A DNA stretch of 64,000 bases from Clostridiales bacterium (GCA_022787165.1 JALFVL010000015.1:1-64000), one strand, 5' to 3'. Shown: positions 14,737-23,305, counted from the first letter of the stretch. Numbers and translations are program-made. The notes: generated by a model from the letters alone, not told the origin.

Positions 14737-15465
14737 TCAGGAATCCTGCTCGCTCTGTCTCAGATGTGCGGCGTAAATTTCACTGATCATCCGCTCGTCA
14801 TCCAGAGACTGATAGCAGGGATTGCCTTCCTCGTCCATCGTGCTTTTCATGATAAAGGTCTCGTCCTTGGCGATATCCCCCGCATCCTGCGCACAGGTCA
14901 GCAGAACATATTCCTCGCCGCGATAGGATATCCGGGCGCTGAGCACAAAGGAGATGACGTTGCCTTCCTCATCCTCCATCTCAAGGATATCTCCGTCCTC
15001 CTCTTCCGGCTCTTCCTCCGACTCGTTCGTCGCCTCGGAGCGCTTGCTCTGCGCCACCTGCGCGTCGAGATAGGACTGGAGAATGACGACGGCCGCAACC
15101 ATGTCGACCTTCTTCTTGCGGTTCGCGCGGCTCATGTTCGCCTCAAGCAGCGCATCCTCGGCCAGCACGGTGGTCAGGCGCTCGTCGTAATACTCGACAG
15201 ACAGACCTGCCTCATGAAGCTTTGAGGCAAACTCGCGAACCTTCTGCGCCTGGCCACCCTGGCTGCCGTCCATATTTCTGGGCAGACCGCAGAGAATCCG
15301 GGTAGTCTCATATTGCTGAGCAAGCGCGGAAATATGGCGCACATCCGGCCCATAGCCCACGCGTGTATACGTTTCAATCGGCTGCGCGGTCATTCCCAGG
15401 CGGTCGCTGACCGCGATGCCGATACGCCGGTCGCCCACATCCAGCGCGACAATTCTTTCGTTCAT
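14737..15465 (-). CDS. ruvX: RuvX/YqgF nuclease fused to a DUF1292 domain
   Basis: A 242-residue fusion. Residues 1-140 are the YqgF/RuvX RNase H-like fold: VALDVGDRRIGIA with the first catalytic Asp, CGLPRNMDG, YYDERLTT with the Glu, and KKKVDMVAAV with the last Asp. The family is implicated in 16S rRNA 5'-end maturation and was first named for Holliday-junction resolution. A hinge of acidic residues (ESEEEPEEEDGD) leads to a DUF1292 domain (about 160-235). Usual RuvX is about 140 residues, so the C-terminal part is a clear fusion. It starts 9 bases after ireB. Confidence 0.9.
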   Translation of the reverse strand: MNERIVALDVGDRRIGIAVSDRLGMTAQPIETYTRVGYGPDVRHISALAQQYETTRILCGLPRNMDGSQGGQAQKVREFASKLHEAGLSVEYYDERLTTVLAEDALLEANMSRANRKKKVDMVAAVVILQSYLDAQVAQSKRSEATNESEEEPEEEDGDILEMEDEEGNVISFVLSARISYRGEEYVLLTCAQDAGDIAKDETFIMKSTMDEEGNPCYQSLDDERMISEIYAAHLRQSEQDS

Positions 15466-15474
15466 GGGTCTTCC

Positions 15475-15735
15475 TCACACATTCTTGGAGAGATAGAACT
15501 GCACGAGCTCCTCAAGCAGCTCGTCACGGTCAATCCGGCAGATGAGCGAGCGCGCGTTCTGATAGCTCGTGATATAAGTTGGATCACCGCTGATCAGATA
15601 ACCCACAATCTGCGTGATGGGATCATATCCCTTTGCGGAAAGCGCATGATAGACGCACAGCAGAATCGTCTGCGCATCCTGCGGGTTTTCGCTGATGGTC
15701 TTGAAATGCTGGGTCCCCATATCCGAATTGATCAT
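15475..15735 (-). CDS. ireB: IreB family regulatory phosphoprotein
   Basis: An 86-residue protein of the IreB (UPF0297, YrzL) family: [20 protein letters not shown] at the N-terminus, [26 protein letters not shown] in the middle and a helical [11 protein letters not shown] end. In Enterococcus IreB is phosphorylated by the PASTA kinase IreK and affects cephalosporin resistance. No kinase gene is in this window. The ATG at 15735 follows TAGGGGGAAAGG; an upstream in-frame start would lack a site. It is first in the operon. Confidence 0.93.
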   Translation of the reverse strand: MINSDMGTQHFKTISENPQDAQTILLCVYHALSAKGYDPITQIVGYLISGDPTYITSYQNARSLICRIDRDELLEELVQFYLSKNV

Positions 15736-15768
15736 GTTGGCCTTTCCCCCTAACGATAATACATGCTT

Positions 15769-15797
15769 ATTATACACGATGTGACGGCCGGTTTCAA
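15769..15797 (-). promoter_or_regulatory. ireB operon promoter
   Basis: On the minus strand TTGAAA (15792-15797) and TATAAT (15769-15774) with a 17-base spacer. It begins within 10 bases of the end of the upstream permease gene. Confidence 0.8.
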
Positions 15798-15804
15798 CGG
15801 TTTC

Positions 15805-16833
15805 TTATCGACTCATCTGCAGCCGGCTCTGCCTGATCGACCAAAGCAGGCTTCGCGCCGTGACGGCGAGCGGAACAGCCAGCAGAATGCCCCACAGCCC
15901 AAAGAGACTGCCCAGCACGAACACGCTGACCACCGCCGTCAGCGGGTCGATGGACGTGCTCGACGCTGTAAAATAGGGGCTGACAAAGCTCCCCTCGACC
16001 TGCTGCACCGCGATAACCAGCGCCAGGGCGAGCAGCGAGGGATAAAGCCCCTGTGGGAGCGTGGACAGTAGAATTGGAATGGACGCCAGGATAGGACCGA
16101 CGTACGGCAGCAGCTCAAAGACGCCCATAAACAGCCCCAGCAGCAGCGCATCCCGCACGCCAAGGAGCATGAGCCCCAGAAAGGTTGCTCCACCCACAAA
16201 GGCGCTCGTCTTGAGCACGCCGCACAAATAACTCATCACAGCGTTGCCGCATCCCTGCATTGCCTCCAGAAATGCCGTTCGCCAGCGAAGCGGCAAAAGC
16301 AGCAGCATGTGACCAAGGATCAACTGCCTTTCGCAGAGGAAATAATAGGCCAGCACAATGGAAAAGGTCAGGCGGCCAGCCTGCGCAGCAAAAGCGACGC
16401 CGCCCCTGGCCAGGCGCGCAGTCAGGGAAGACATGGACGAGGCAAGCAGCCGGGTCAACTCCCCTGTCGGCTCGATATGAACGCCGAATTGGGCAAGCAT
16501 CTCCGATGCGCGGCCGAGCAGGCTGTTCATTGTCGGAGTAATCCTGCGAATAAGCCCGACACTATGCGTGACCAAATATGGAATAAACGCAGAAAAAGCC
16601 AGCCCGATCCCAAACAGGAGCAGCAAAAGGGAAAGCCCTGCCGCCGTCCCCGGCTTCAGACCTCTTCGCTCTAGCCGCGCGCACAGGGGGGCGAGCATGA
16701 CACAAAAGGCCCCCGCCAGAGCAAAGACCGTCACGACAGACCACAGTTCTCTTCGATAGCGAAAAACAAAAACCGCCAGCCCGGCTGTGAGCAGAAGCCT
16801 GCCTGCGAGCCGCTTGACTGAAATCTCCATCAT
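15805..16833 (-). CDS. AI-2E family (PerM-like) membrane transporter
   Basis: A 342-residue membrane protein with seven to eight hydrophobic segments and the soluble insert after the third, as in the AI-2E/PerM/YrrI family. The conserved LLPYVGPILASIP and the near C-terminal FGLWGILLAVPLAV segments are present. Members export varied small molecules or sodium; the substrate cannot be read from sequence. YrrI is encoded near this position in other Firmicutes too. Two adjacent ATGs follow a GAAGGAT site. Confidence 0.85.
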   Translation of the reverse strand: MMEISVKRLAGRLLLTAGLAVFVFRYRRELWSVVTVFALAGAFCVMLAPLCARLERRGLKPGTAAGLSLLLLLFGIGLAFSAFIPYLVTHSVGLIRRITPTMNSLLGRASEMLAQFGVHIEPTGELTRLLASSMSSLTARLARGGVAFAAQAGRLTFSIVLAYYFLCERQLILGHMLLLLPLRWRTAFLEAMQGCGNAVMSYLCGVLKTSAFVGGATFLGLMLLGVRDALLLGLFMGVFELLPYVGPILASIPILLSTLPQGLYPSLLALALVIAVQQVEGSFVSPYFTASSTSIDPLTAVVSVFVLGSLFGLWGILLAVPLAVTARSLLWSIRQSRLQMSR

Positions 16834-16870
16834 CAGGCTTCATCCTTCCCGGGATCAACGTCTCCGCGTC

Positions 16871-16912
16871 AAAAGAAGGGCTGCGCAGAGGCAAATCCCT
16901 CTCCGCAGCCCC
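16871..16912 (-). terminator. terminator of the DUF5665-lspA-PRC unit
   Basis: On the minus strand GGGCTGCGGAGAGG pairs with CCTCTGCGCAGCCC and is followed by TTCTTTT. Confidence 0.85.
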
Positions 16913-16919
16913 TCGCCTG

Positions 16920-17081
16920 TCATTTCGTCCAGCAGTCCGTGACCTGCTTGAGCAGCACCGGTCCGTTCTTGCTCAGGACGCGCTTCATTCGCTTCCCCTG
17001 AGGCGTCATCATCAGCCCTGCGCCGAGGGTCAGTCCCATCAGACCGCCCGTGACAATGCCCCGCATCGTCGATCCCCGCAT
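16920..17081 (-). CDS. small glycine-rich protein, unknown
   Basis: A 53-residue protein: a Gly/Met-rich hydrophobic N-terminal segment (GGLMGLTLGAGLMMTP, about 12-27) followed by a basic stretch (GKRMKRVLSKNG) and a short helix. The shape recalls YtxH-like membrane-anchored small proteins. AAGGGAGG lies 10 bases upstream of the ATG at 17081, and it starts 3 bases after the PRC-barrel gene, which supports it as a real gene. It is the last gene before the terminator. Confidence 0.65.
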   Translation of the reverse strand: MRGSTMRGIVTGGLMGLTLGAGLMMTPQGKRMKRVLSKNGPVLLKQVTDCWTK

Positions 17082-17084
17082 CGC

Positions 17085-17552
17085 TCAGATTCCCTCCCTT
17101 TTCTCGCTCAGCTCCCGGCCCAGGCAAGCAGGGATGGTCAATTCGGACACGCGTTCGTCCCGATGTACATAGTCATACATCCAAAGCCGCTTTCGCCGTT
17201 CCGATGGCGCATAGCCGGGCATGACCTCGATTGCCTCAACCTGAAGCGTCGCTTCGTCGATCGCATAATCGGTCACGCGGCCAGCCAGCAACCCCGTCGT
17301 GTCCCTTACAAAGGCGCATAGCGGCGTCTCAAATGACCGCCTGTAGCGGACGGCCCTTCTGGAGAGAATAAAGCCGTTGGCCAGCGCCAGCACATCCTCT
17401 GCCGGAACGACGCGCTTACCGCGCATTCCACAGGACACGATCAGCGCGGAAACCCGTTTTTGCGCCGGATCGAGGCTGATGCTCTGGAGCAGACCAAGCC
17501 GCTTGTTCTCACAGATCACCGGTAGATTGCGAAGCGCGCTCATTCTGACCAT
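17085..17552 (-). CDS. PRC-barrel domain protein
   Basis: A 155-residue protein with two PRC-barrel-like halves: LPVICENKRLGLLQSISLDP (about 10-60) and a second unit around TTGLLAGRVTDYAIDE (about 85-130). PRC barrels are small beta folds in RNA-processing and photosynthetic proteins; the clostridial relatives (YlmC/YmxH type) have no settled function. The start is 17552 (GGGGAG four bases before) or the Met three codons on. It lies in an operon with the pseudouridine synthase upstream and the 53-residue protein downstream. Confidence 0.75.
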   Translation of the reverse strand: MVRMSALRNLPVICENKRLGLLQSISLDPAQKRVSALIVSCGMRGKRVVPAEDVLALANGFILSRRAVRYRRSFETPLCAFVRDTTGLLAGRVTDYAIDEATLQVEAIEVMPGYAPSERRKRLWMYDYVHRDERVSELTIPACLGRELSEKREGI

Positions 17553-17619
17553 CTTGCTCCCCTGCCTGTTCTGAGCCTGCCGTTAGCCTTTGCGCGCGCG
17601 GCCCAATCGATGCTGGCAA

Positions 17620-18549
17620 TTAAAGCATCCGGCTTGACGAAGAAAGCTTTTGAAGCGTTGCTTCAAAGGCCTCGGGCAGCGGCGCAGTCAGCTCCATACG
17701 CTCTCCGCTTGTCGGATGGGTAAAGGCCAGGCTGTATGCATGCAGCATGAGCCTGGGGATGTGCACGCTCATGCGCAAATTCGGCGCATAGATCGGGTCG
17801 CCAAGCAGCGGATGGCCGATGGACTGCATGTGAACGCGGATCTGATGCGTCCGGCCTGTGAGCAAATGAACATCGAGGTACGTTGCGCCGTTCAGGCGTT
17901 CAAGCACCTGCCATTCCGTTTTCGAAGGCCTTCCGTTCGCCACGACAGCCATGCGCTTTCTGTCGGCGGGATGACGCGCAATCGGCGCGTCAATCAGTCC
18001 ATGCTCCTCGCGGAAATGGCCGAACGCCACGGCGCGATAGTGCTTCTCCATCGTGCGCGCCTTGAATTGTTCGCTGAGCGCGGCATGCGCCCGGTCGTTT
18101 TTGGCGATCAGGATGAGGCCGGAGGTGTCCTTGTCCAGTCTGTGTACGATGCCCGGGCGCATCTCCCCACCGATCCCGGACAGATCGTGCACGTGATAGA
18201 GCAACGCGTTGACCAGCGTGCCCTCTTCATTTCCTGCTGCCGGATGCACGACCATACCGCAGGGCTTGTTGACGACAACCACGTCCGCATCCTGATAGAG
18301 AATCTCGATGGGGATATTCTGCGCCTCAACGACCGCGGGCGCTGCTTCGGGGACGACGAGCTCCAGGAGCTGTCCCTCTGTGACCTTGGCTGCAGGCTTC
18401 ATCTCCAGGCGGCCGTCGACCGTCAGCGCGCCCTGCGAAATCAGCGAAGCAATTCTCGAACGGGAAAGCTCCGTATGCGCGCAAAGACAGGCGTCCGCGC
18501 GGACGCCTGTATCCTCCGCTTCACAGCGCCATTTCAGCGTGTTATTCAT
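17620..18549 (-). CDS. RluA-family pseudouridine synthase (RluD/YlyB-like)
   Basis: A 309-residue enzyme. An S4 RNA-binding domain (about 12-70, ELSRSRIASLISQGALTVDG) precedes the catalytic domain with the signature HRLDKDTSGL, whose Asp is the nucleophile, then KHYRAV and the LLTGRTHQIRVH motif. It converts uridines in 23S rRNA or tRNA to pseudouridine; in many Firmicutes this gene follows lspA, as here. The ATG at 18549 has TCAGGAG and overlaps the end of lspA by 8 bases, so translation is probably coupled. Confidence 0.93.
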   Translation of the reverse strand: MNNTLKWRCEAEDTGVRADACLCAHTELSRSRIASLISQGALTVDGRLEMKPAAKVTEGQLLELVVPEAAPAVVEAQNIPIEILYQDADVVVVNKPCGMVVHPAAGNEEGTLVNALLYHVHDLSGIGGEMRPGIVHRLDKDTSGLILIAKNDRAHAALSEQFKARTMEKHYRAVAFGHFREEHGLIDAPIARHPADRKRMAVVANGRPSKTEWQVLERLNGATYLDVHLLTGRTHQIRVHMQSIGHPLLGDPIYAPNLRMSVHIPRLMLHAYSLAFTHPTSGERMELTAPLPEAFEATLQKLSSSSRML

Positions 18550-19009
18550 GTGTTTCTCCTGATGGGACTTCCAGCCTGCCTGTGAACAGCAGCAGCATGA
18601 GCGTGGCGACGGAAAGCGTGATGAGCACATCCGCCAGGTTAAAGACGGGAAACCGGATAAACAGCAGGCGGATGTAATCCGTCACGGCGCCGAAAAACAG
18701 CCTGTCCGCCAGGTTGCCAAGGCCGCCGCCCAGCAGTGCGGAAACGGCCAGACGCGCTGGTGTCGTCAGGCGAAGCCGGCGAAAGACCGCCGCAGTCAGA
18801 AAAAGCAGCAGCAGCGCGGTCAGCATCATGACCATCTGCGGATGTTCGGAAAACAGGCTGAACGCCGCTCCCGTGTTTTGGCGATGTGTGATCTCCACCC
18901 AATGCGGCAACGACCAATATACCGTCCCCTCCGGCCGGGTGCGGATCAGCGCCTTGATCGCCTGATCCGCAAGCGCGAGGAACACGGAAAGACCTATGAT
19001 CTGTTTCAT
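18542..19009 (-). CDS. lspA: lipoprotein signal peptidase II
   Basis: A 155-residue membrane protease with four transmembrane helices that removes signal peptides from prolipoproteins. The two catalytic aspartates are in GGLGNLADRLFFGAVTDYI and FNLADVLI; HRQNTGAAFSLF is the conserved third motif. The ATG at 19009 follows AAGGAAG. It lies 10 bases after the DUF5665 gene and overlaps the pseudouridine synthase. Confidence 0.96.
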   Translation of the reverse strand: MKQIIGLSVFLALADQAIKALIRTRPEGTVYWSLPHWVEITHRQNTGAAFSLFSEHPQMVMMLTALLLLFLTAAVFRRLRLTTPARLAVSALLGGGLGNLADRLFFGAVTDYIRLLFIRFPVFNLADVLITLSVATLMLLLFTGRLEVPSGETHE

Positions 19010-19019
19010 TTTCGCTTCC

Positions 19020-19304
19020 TTACAGCTTGCTTTCCACAATGCGGACAAGCTCCGCCAGAAACGCACCGATGACAGGCAGATTCGCCAGCGCGATGTTTTG
19101 CAATACATACAGCAGCAGAGCGCCCAGCACGGTAAAGCCGACAGAGAAGCCGATTCCCCGGAAGATGCCGCTCACGAACTCCGAGAAAAGACGGCGCCTC
19201 CAGTTGCGAACGTAACGAAGATACGCATCCAGATGTGCCTGCTCCAGACGATCTGCCGTATGCTCCAGACGACGGATGATCCAGTCAAGCTCAGAAGAAT
19301 CCAT
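19020..19304 (-). CDS. DUF5665 membrane protein
   Basis: A 94-residue protein: a charged helix (about 1-40), then a hydrophobic stretch with GIFRGIGFSVGFTVLGALLLYVLQ (written here in part as two helices, residues 45-70) and a second short hydrophobic helix. This matches the DUF5665 family of clostridial small membrane proteins, of unknown function, often beside division or cell-envelope genes. AAGGGGG lies before the ATG. It heads the lspA unit. Confidence 0.75.
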   Translation of the reverse strand: MDSSELDWIIRRLEHTADRLEQAHLDAYLRYVRNWRRRLFSEFVSGIFRGIGFSVGFTVLGALLLYVLQNIALANLPVIGAFLAELVRIVESKL

Positions 19305-19433
19305 AGCCCATCCCCCTTTTGCTTATCATGGCACAAAAAGGGCCGGCTATCCCTCCGGGCTTCCGGAAAGCCTCTGGCCAAACGTATCCAAGCCCGTCTT
19401 TGAGACAGTTGGAAAACGTGTGATCCGGGCAGT

Positions 19434-19460
19434 GAAAAAGGCAGGGTATCGTTCCCTGCC
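19434..19460 (-). terminator. divIVA operon terminator
   Basis: On the minus strand GGCAGGG (19454-19460) pairs with CCCTGCC (19440-19446) and is followed by TTTTT. It lies 10 bases after the divIVA stop. The remaining bases to 19304 show no gene. Confidence 0.8.
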
Positions 19461-19469
19461 CTGAGCGTT

Positions 19470-19994
19470 TTACAGAAGCTTCTTGATCTGCTCGACAGAA
19501 GCGGTCTGCTGATTGAGCAGCTTCTGCAGGGTGGCGCAGTAATCGGTCGTCTCCTTGCGCAGCGCGGTAAGCTTCGCAGTCAGGTCAGAGATTTCGCTCT
19601 CTGCCTTGGAGCGCAGGCTGGCCGCCTCCTCGGTGGCCTGCTTGACGATCTCATCCGCACGAGAATCGGCGGCGGCAACGATCTCCTCATACGCGCCCTT
19701 CGCCTTGCTGAGCACGAGCTCGAAGCTCTCGGCCGCATGGCGATCCTCAGCGGTCTTAGCCGCGGGAGCCGGGGCGGTTGCTGTGGCTGCCGGACGGGCG
19801 GCGAGCTGGGCCTGAGCCTTCTCAAGCTCACGTGTCAGCGTCTGCACCTGCTCCTTGAGCTGATTGGTCTGCGCTTCGCGGTTTTCCATCTCCTCGAGAA
19901 TCTCATCCAGGAAGGCCTCGACCTCGTTGTTGTCGTAGCCGTTTTTTACAACCTTAAACACCTTGTTTACGATCGTATCCAATGTAATGGCCAT
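19470..19994 (-). CDS. divIVA: DivIVA-domain protein
   Basis: A 174-residue coiled-coil protein. The N-terminal DivIVA lipid-binding domain begins ITLDTIVNKVFKVVKNGYDNNEVEAFLDEI; positions 1-30 carry the family's GY-VD-F-type signature in modified form (GYDNNEVEAFLD). A first coiled coil (about 25-65), an Ala/Pro linker (about 65-85) and a second coiled coil follow. DivIVA marks negatively curved membrane at division septa and poles. AAAGGAG precedes the ATG at 19994. It ends the ylm-type division cluster. Confidence 0.93.
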   Translation of the reverse strand: MAITLDTIVNKVFKVVKNGYDNNEVEAFLDEILEEMENREAQTNQLKEQVQTLTRELEKAQAQLAARPAATATAPAPAAKTAEDRHAAESFELVLSKAKGAYEEIVAAADSRADEIVKQATEEAASLRSKAESEISDLTAKLTALRKETTDYCATLQKLLNQQTASVEQIKKLL

Positions 19995-20020
19995 GGGGAA
20001 AGCTCCTTTCAAACGATGTT

Positions 20021-20764
20021 TTATTCATACCTGAAAAACGAAACGCTGATGCGTTGTTTGCGTGTTGTGCCAAGGGGCGCGACAAACCGGATGCGCCCCT
20101 TTCCGCGTAGGGATAGCAGTGCGCCCTCCTCCACCCGGGCATCCGTCTGAGCGCAAGGCAGATGATTGACCTTCACCAGCCCGCTTCGAATGGCCTCGGC
20201 CGCCTCGCTTCGCGAAAGCTTGTAGGCCGCGGCAAGAACGGCGTCCAGCCGCAGAGAGCTGATAACCGCAGAAAAGGCCTGCCCCTTGGGCTCGGGGATC
20301 GGCGGAATCTCCGTCAATGTCTCAAGGTGAAGCGAAGCTCTCCCTGCGCCGGTCAGAGAACCGGCAACATACTCGGCGACAGTCTCGGATACAAACAGAA
20401 ATATATCCTCATCTCCTATGATCATATCGCCAACCGAGTCTCTTGTCAAGCCTAAAGCCATAAAAGCGCCCAACAGATCCCGATGCGTGAGCGTACAAAA
20501 CCTGTTTGCGTATCGCGCATGCAGGCAGACGAGCGGATAATTCGCTTCTTCGATCTCCTCATCAAGGGGATGGAAGCATCCGATGGCACGCTCAGCCTGC
20601 GGATAACCGCCAAACTTTTCAAATCCAACGCCGCATGCGCGGGCAATCTGCTCTGCCTCGGCGACCTGCGCCGGATCCAGAAACCGCGTAAACCGGCTAA
20701 GCCCCTTGGTCGCGGCAAAGCGCGCCGCGCCTTCCAGCGTTTTATGTGAATCCTCTCTGTTCAT
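20021..20764 (-). CDS. ylmH: YlmH-like S4-domain RNA-binding protein
   Basis: A 247-residue YlmH homologue. An N-terminal alpha/beta domain is followed by a second domain containing DLLGAFMALGLTRDSVGDMI and GDEDIFLFV, then an S4 domain (about 175-235, RLDAVLAAAYKLSRSEAAEAI). YlmH has been linked to rescue of stalled 50S-peptidyl-tRNA complexes in B. subtilis. The start at 20764 is the first ATG; a TTG at 20779 overlaps the sepF stop by 4 bases and would add five residues. Neither has a strong site, suggesting coupling to sepF. Confidence 0.92.
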   Translation of the reverse strand: MNREDSHKTLEGAARFAATKGLSRFTRFLDPAQVAEAEQIARACGVGFEKFGGYPQAERAIGCFHPLDEEIEEANYPLVCLHARYANRFCTLTHRDLLGAFMALGLTRDSVGDMIIGDEDIFLFVSETVAEYVAGSLTGAGRASLHLETLTEIPPIPEPKGQAFSAVISSLRLDAVLAAAYKLSRSEAAEAIRSGLVKVNHLPCAQTDARVEEGALLSLRGKGRIRFVAPLGTTRKQRISVSFFRYE

Positions 20765-20775
20765 GGCTGGTTGCT

Positions 20776-21324
20776 TCAACGATAACGGTGCTGCGCTGCC
20801 GCATACAGGTCTTCCTCGATGACTTCAACGCTTTCCGGTGCCAAAAGGTAGGATAGATGGGCGACCTTGAGCATGCGGCCCTGGAGCGCAAACGCGGCGC
20901 CGCTGAGCAAATCGACCACACGGCCGCAATCCTTGGGATCGATGTTCTCCAGGTTGAGCAGAATGCTCTCTCCGCCCAGCAGATACTGAATGATCGAGCG
21001 GCATTCCTCAATCTGACGGACATTGACGATCCTTGTCCTGTGCGAGAACTGCGCTTCCTGCGCGGCGCGAGCGTCCATGCGAGAATCATGGATGACGTTG
21101 CCCCGGCGTGTGCGCGAAGGCTCGGGCTCCTCCTCCGGCTCCTCCTGCTCGGAGGCACCACCCCTGAAGGGATTGCTGAACCGGAAGGAAAAGCGGGAGC
21201 CCTGCCCCTCGTCTTCCCCTTCCTCTTCCTCCTGCTCCTCGCTGTCGTCAATCTCCTCGCCGCGTTCCTCGCCCTCCTCCATGGAAAAGCCGAGTTTCCT
21301 GAACAGTGTATCGAAAAAGCTCAT
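20776..21324 (-). CDS. sepF: cell division protein SepF
   Basis: A 182-residue SepF, which bundles FtsZ filaments and anchors them to the membrane. The N-terminal amphipathic helix (MSFFDTLFRKLGF) is the membrane anchor, an acidic Glu-rich linker follows (about 15-80), and the C-terminal SepF domain holds IVNVRQIEECRSIIQYLLGG and NLENIDPKDCGRVVDLLSGA. The linker is longer and more acidic than in B. subtilis (152 residues). The ATG at 21324 has AAGGGGG. Confidence 0.95.
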   Translation of the reverse strand: MSFFDTLFRKLGFSMEEGEERGEEIDDSEEQEEEEGEDEGQGSRFSFRFSNPFRGGASEQEEPEEEPEPSRTRRGNVIHDSRMDARAAQEAQFSHRTRIVNVRQIEECRSIIQYLLGGESILLNLENIDPKDCGRVVDLLSGAAFALQGRMLKVAHLSYLLAPESVEVIEEDLYAAAQHRYR

Positions 21325-21347
21325 TGACGTATATCCCCCTTGAGAAA

Positions 21348-22058
21348 TCACTCTGCGCATCTCACCGGCTCGCGCGCGCCGAAAATCGCGGAACCGATCC
21401 GCACGACGGTCGCACCCTCCTGCGCGGCCAGCTCATAATCGCCGGACATGCCCATCGAAAGCTCCTCCATCGAGACGCCGTCAATCGCTTCCTGCGCGAG
21501 CGCATCAAACAGACGGCGCATTCTGACGAAGTACGGTCGAAGCACCTGCTCATCCCGCAGGTCCGGCATGACGGCCATCAGGCCCTTCACCCTGAGTCCC
21601 GGCAGCCTGGCGGCATACCGTGCAAAGGCGAAAAGATCGTCGACGGCAACGCCGCCCTTCTGAGGCTCATTCCCGATGTTGACCTGAAGGAGAACCGGCA
21701 TCACGATGCCATGCTGCTGTGCCCGACGGTCAATTTCCTGCGCAAGGCTTTCGCGGTCAAGCGACTGAATCATTGCGACCTGATCAATGATATATTTGAC
21801 CTTGTTGTTTTGCAGCCTTCCGATCAGATCGATCTGAAAGGAAGAGTCAAGCCCGGGCCGCTTCTCAAGTATTTCCTGCACGCGGTTTTCTCCAAGACGC
21901 GCAATCCCCTCTGCCAGTACGGGGTTGACGCGCTGCGCCGGCACGGTCTTGCTCACGGCGATAATCTGAGGCGCTCGTCCCCAGCGTTCCATCGCGGCGT
22001 CATTCAGCCTTTGGCGAATGGCGCTTATGCGCGCATGCAATTCCAAATCCTGTTCCAT
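21348..22058 (-). CDS. ylmE: PLP homeostasis protein, YggS/YlmE family
   Basis: A 236-residue alanine-racemase-like barrel that binds pyridoxal phosphate without known enzymatic activity. The PLP lysine lies in IIAVSKTVP; GENRVQE, HLIGRLQ-like DLIGRLQNNK, LLQVNIGNEPQKGG and the C-terminal SMGMSGDYELA and VRIGSAIFG follow. The order ylmE-sepF-ylmH-divIVA is the standard Gram-positive division cluster, though ylmG is missing between sepF and ylmH. Confidence 0.95.
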   Translation of the reverse strand: MEQDLELHARISAIRQRLNDAAMERWGRAPQIIAVSKTVPAQRVNPVLAEGIARLGENRVQEILEKRPGLDSSFQIDLIGRLQNNKVKYIIDQVAMIQSLDRESLAQEIDRRAQQHGIVMPVLLQVNIGNEPQKGGVAVDDLFAFARYAARLPGLRVKGLMAVMPDLRDEQVLRPYFVRMRRLFDALAQEAIDGVSMEELSMGMSGDYELAAQEGATVVRIGSAIFGAREPVRCAE

Positions 22059-22081
22059 TCTGTGCCTCTCATCCCTGTGTT

Positions 22082-23305
22082 TCAGTATAGCATGACTGTC
22101 TTGCCGTTTTCAAGCGGGCTGCCCTCCCGGGTCGGGCGAACAAAAGCGTATTCGTCGTCCAGATAGGAGATAACCGTTACCGGTACAAACGTCTGCATGC
22201 CGCCCTCCAGAACGACTACGCCCATCATGTTGTCATACGCATAGAGTGCCCGGATAGGCACGCGCACGCCGGAGACGAAATCACCAACCGTCGCGCTGCA
22301 GGTGCGGATATTGAGCACCGGCTCGACGCTCTGGTTGCGCACGCTCATGCGCAGCAGCAAATCGCTGCCGATTCTTGTAAAGGACTGCACCGTGGCATCG
22401 ATGATGTAATTGTTGAAGCCGGAAAGCTGCATCTGGTAGGTTTCCCCAACCACAGGATTCCAGTCCTTGTCCGAGCAGAGGAAAAGGGCGTACCATTCAT
22501 CCTCCAGAACCGTTCTGAAAATCGGATCGCTTCCGCGCGAGACGGTCGACTGCTCCGGCGCGACACCCCGAATAACGCCCCGAACGTCGCTCGGCGTCAG
22601 CGTCTGAAAGGTTCCCGCGTTGATCGTGTTCTCGTAGCCATCCGTATAGAAGCTGACGAGGCAGTCCTCCTTGGCCGTATAGGTGGTCGTCCAGCTCTCG
22701 ATCTTCTTGAGCTGATCACTTTCGACCTTGTAGAGCTCAGAAAGCGTCTGATCATCCGGATACTTCTGTCGAAGATAGTTCTTGCGAACCGTCAGCGCGC
22801 TTTCCAGCTGCTTTTCCAGGTTGGTCAGGCTGCCGACGCCTCTGCCCTGCACGAGCGTGCGGACCTGCTGAGCCAGCGTGGCGATCTCCTCGTTTTCGCT
22901 GTCAAGCGCCGCATCCACATAGGTGCTCAGTACCTGATTGACGTGATAATTCTGAATCTCCTCGCGATAGGTCTGAAGGCGGGAGATCTCCGTCTGATTG
23001 TAGCCGGAGGAATATACGCGGCAGATGACACCCGTCCGGTTGACCCGGCTGCCTTCCTCGGCCACAAAGTCGATCTGCGTCATGTTTTCCGTCTCATAGA
23101 GAGTCTCGTTGCGCGCAATCACGACCGTGCCGGAGTAATAGTTGCCCAGCGAGTCGCTCCGCGCGATCGCCGTCGTGGCGCTACCGGCAAACATGCCCCG
23201 AAGCTGCCAGACGACCACGCCCAGCACGGCGACAATCAGAAGCACAACCACAAGCCGGACAATCCCGAATCCCTTTTTCTTCTTTTTTCTCTTTTTTGCA
23301 CTCAT
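22082..23305 (-). CDS. HlyD-like membrane-anchored adaptor protein
   Basis: A 407-residue protein with a Lys-rich N-terminus (KKRKKKKKG), one transmembrane helix (about 15-35), and an extracytoplasmic region with HlyD/RND-adaptor character: a beta-barrel start (SGTVVIARNETLYETE), a helical hairpin (about 105-200), and a second barrel (about 210-400). It resembles clostridial HlyD family proteins encoded upstream of ylmE and sepF. No partner ABC transporter is next to it, so the role, perhaps at the septum, is open. Confidence 0.75.
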   Translation of the reverse strand: MSAKKRKKKKKGFGIVRLVVVLLIVAVLGVVVWQLRGMFAGSATTAIARSDSLGNYYSGTVVIARNETLYETENMTQIDFVAEEGSRVNRTGVICRVYSSGYNQTEISRLQTYREEIQNYHVNQVLSTYVDAALDSENEEIATLAQQVRTLVQGRGVGSLTNLEKQLESALTVRKNYLRQKYPDDQTLSELYKVESDQLKKIESWTTTYTAKEDCLVSFYTDGYENTINAGTFQTLTPSDVRGVIRGVAPEQSTVSRGSDPIFRTVLEDEWYALFLCSDKDWNPVVGETYQMQLSGFNNYIIDATVQSFTRIGSDLLLRMSVRNQSVEPVLNIRTCSATVGDFVSGVRVPIRALYAYDNMMGVVVLEGGMQTFVPVTVISYLDDEYAFVRPTREGSPLENGKTVMLY

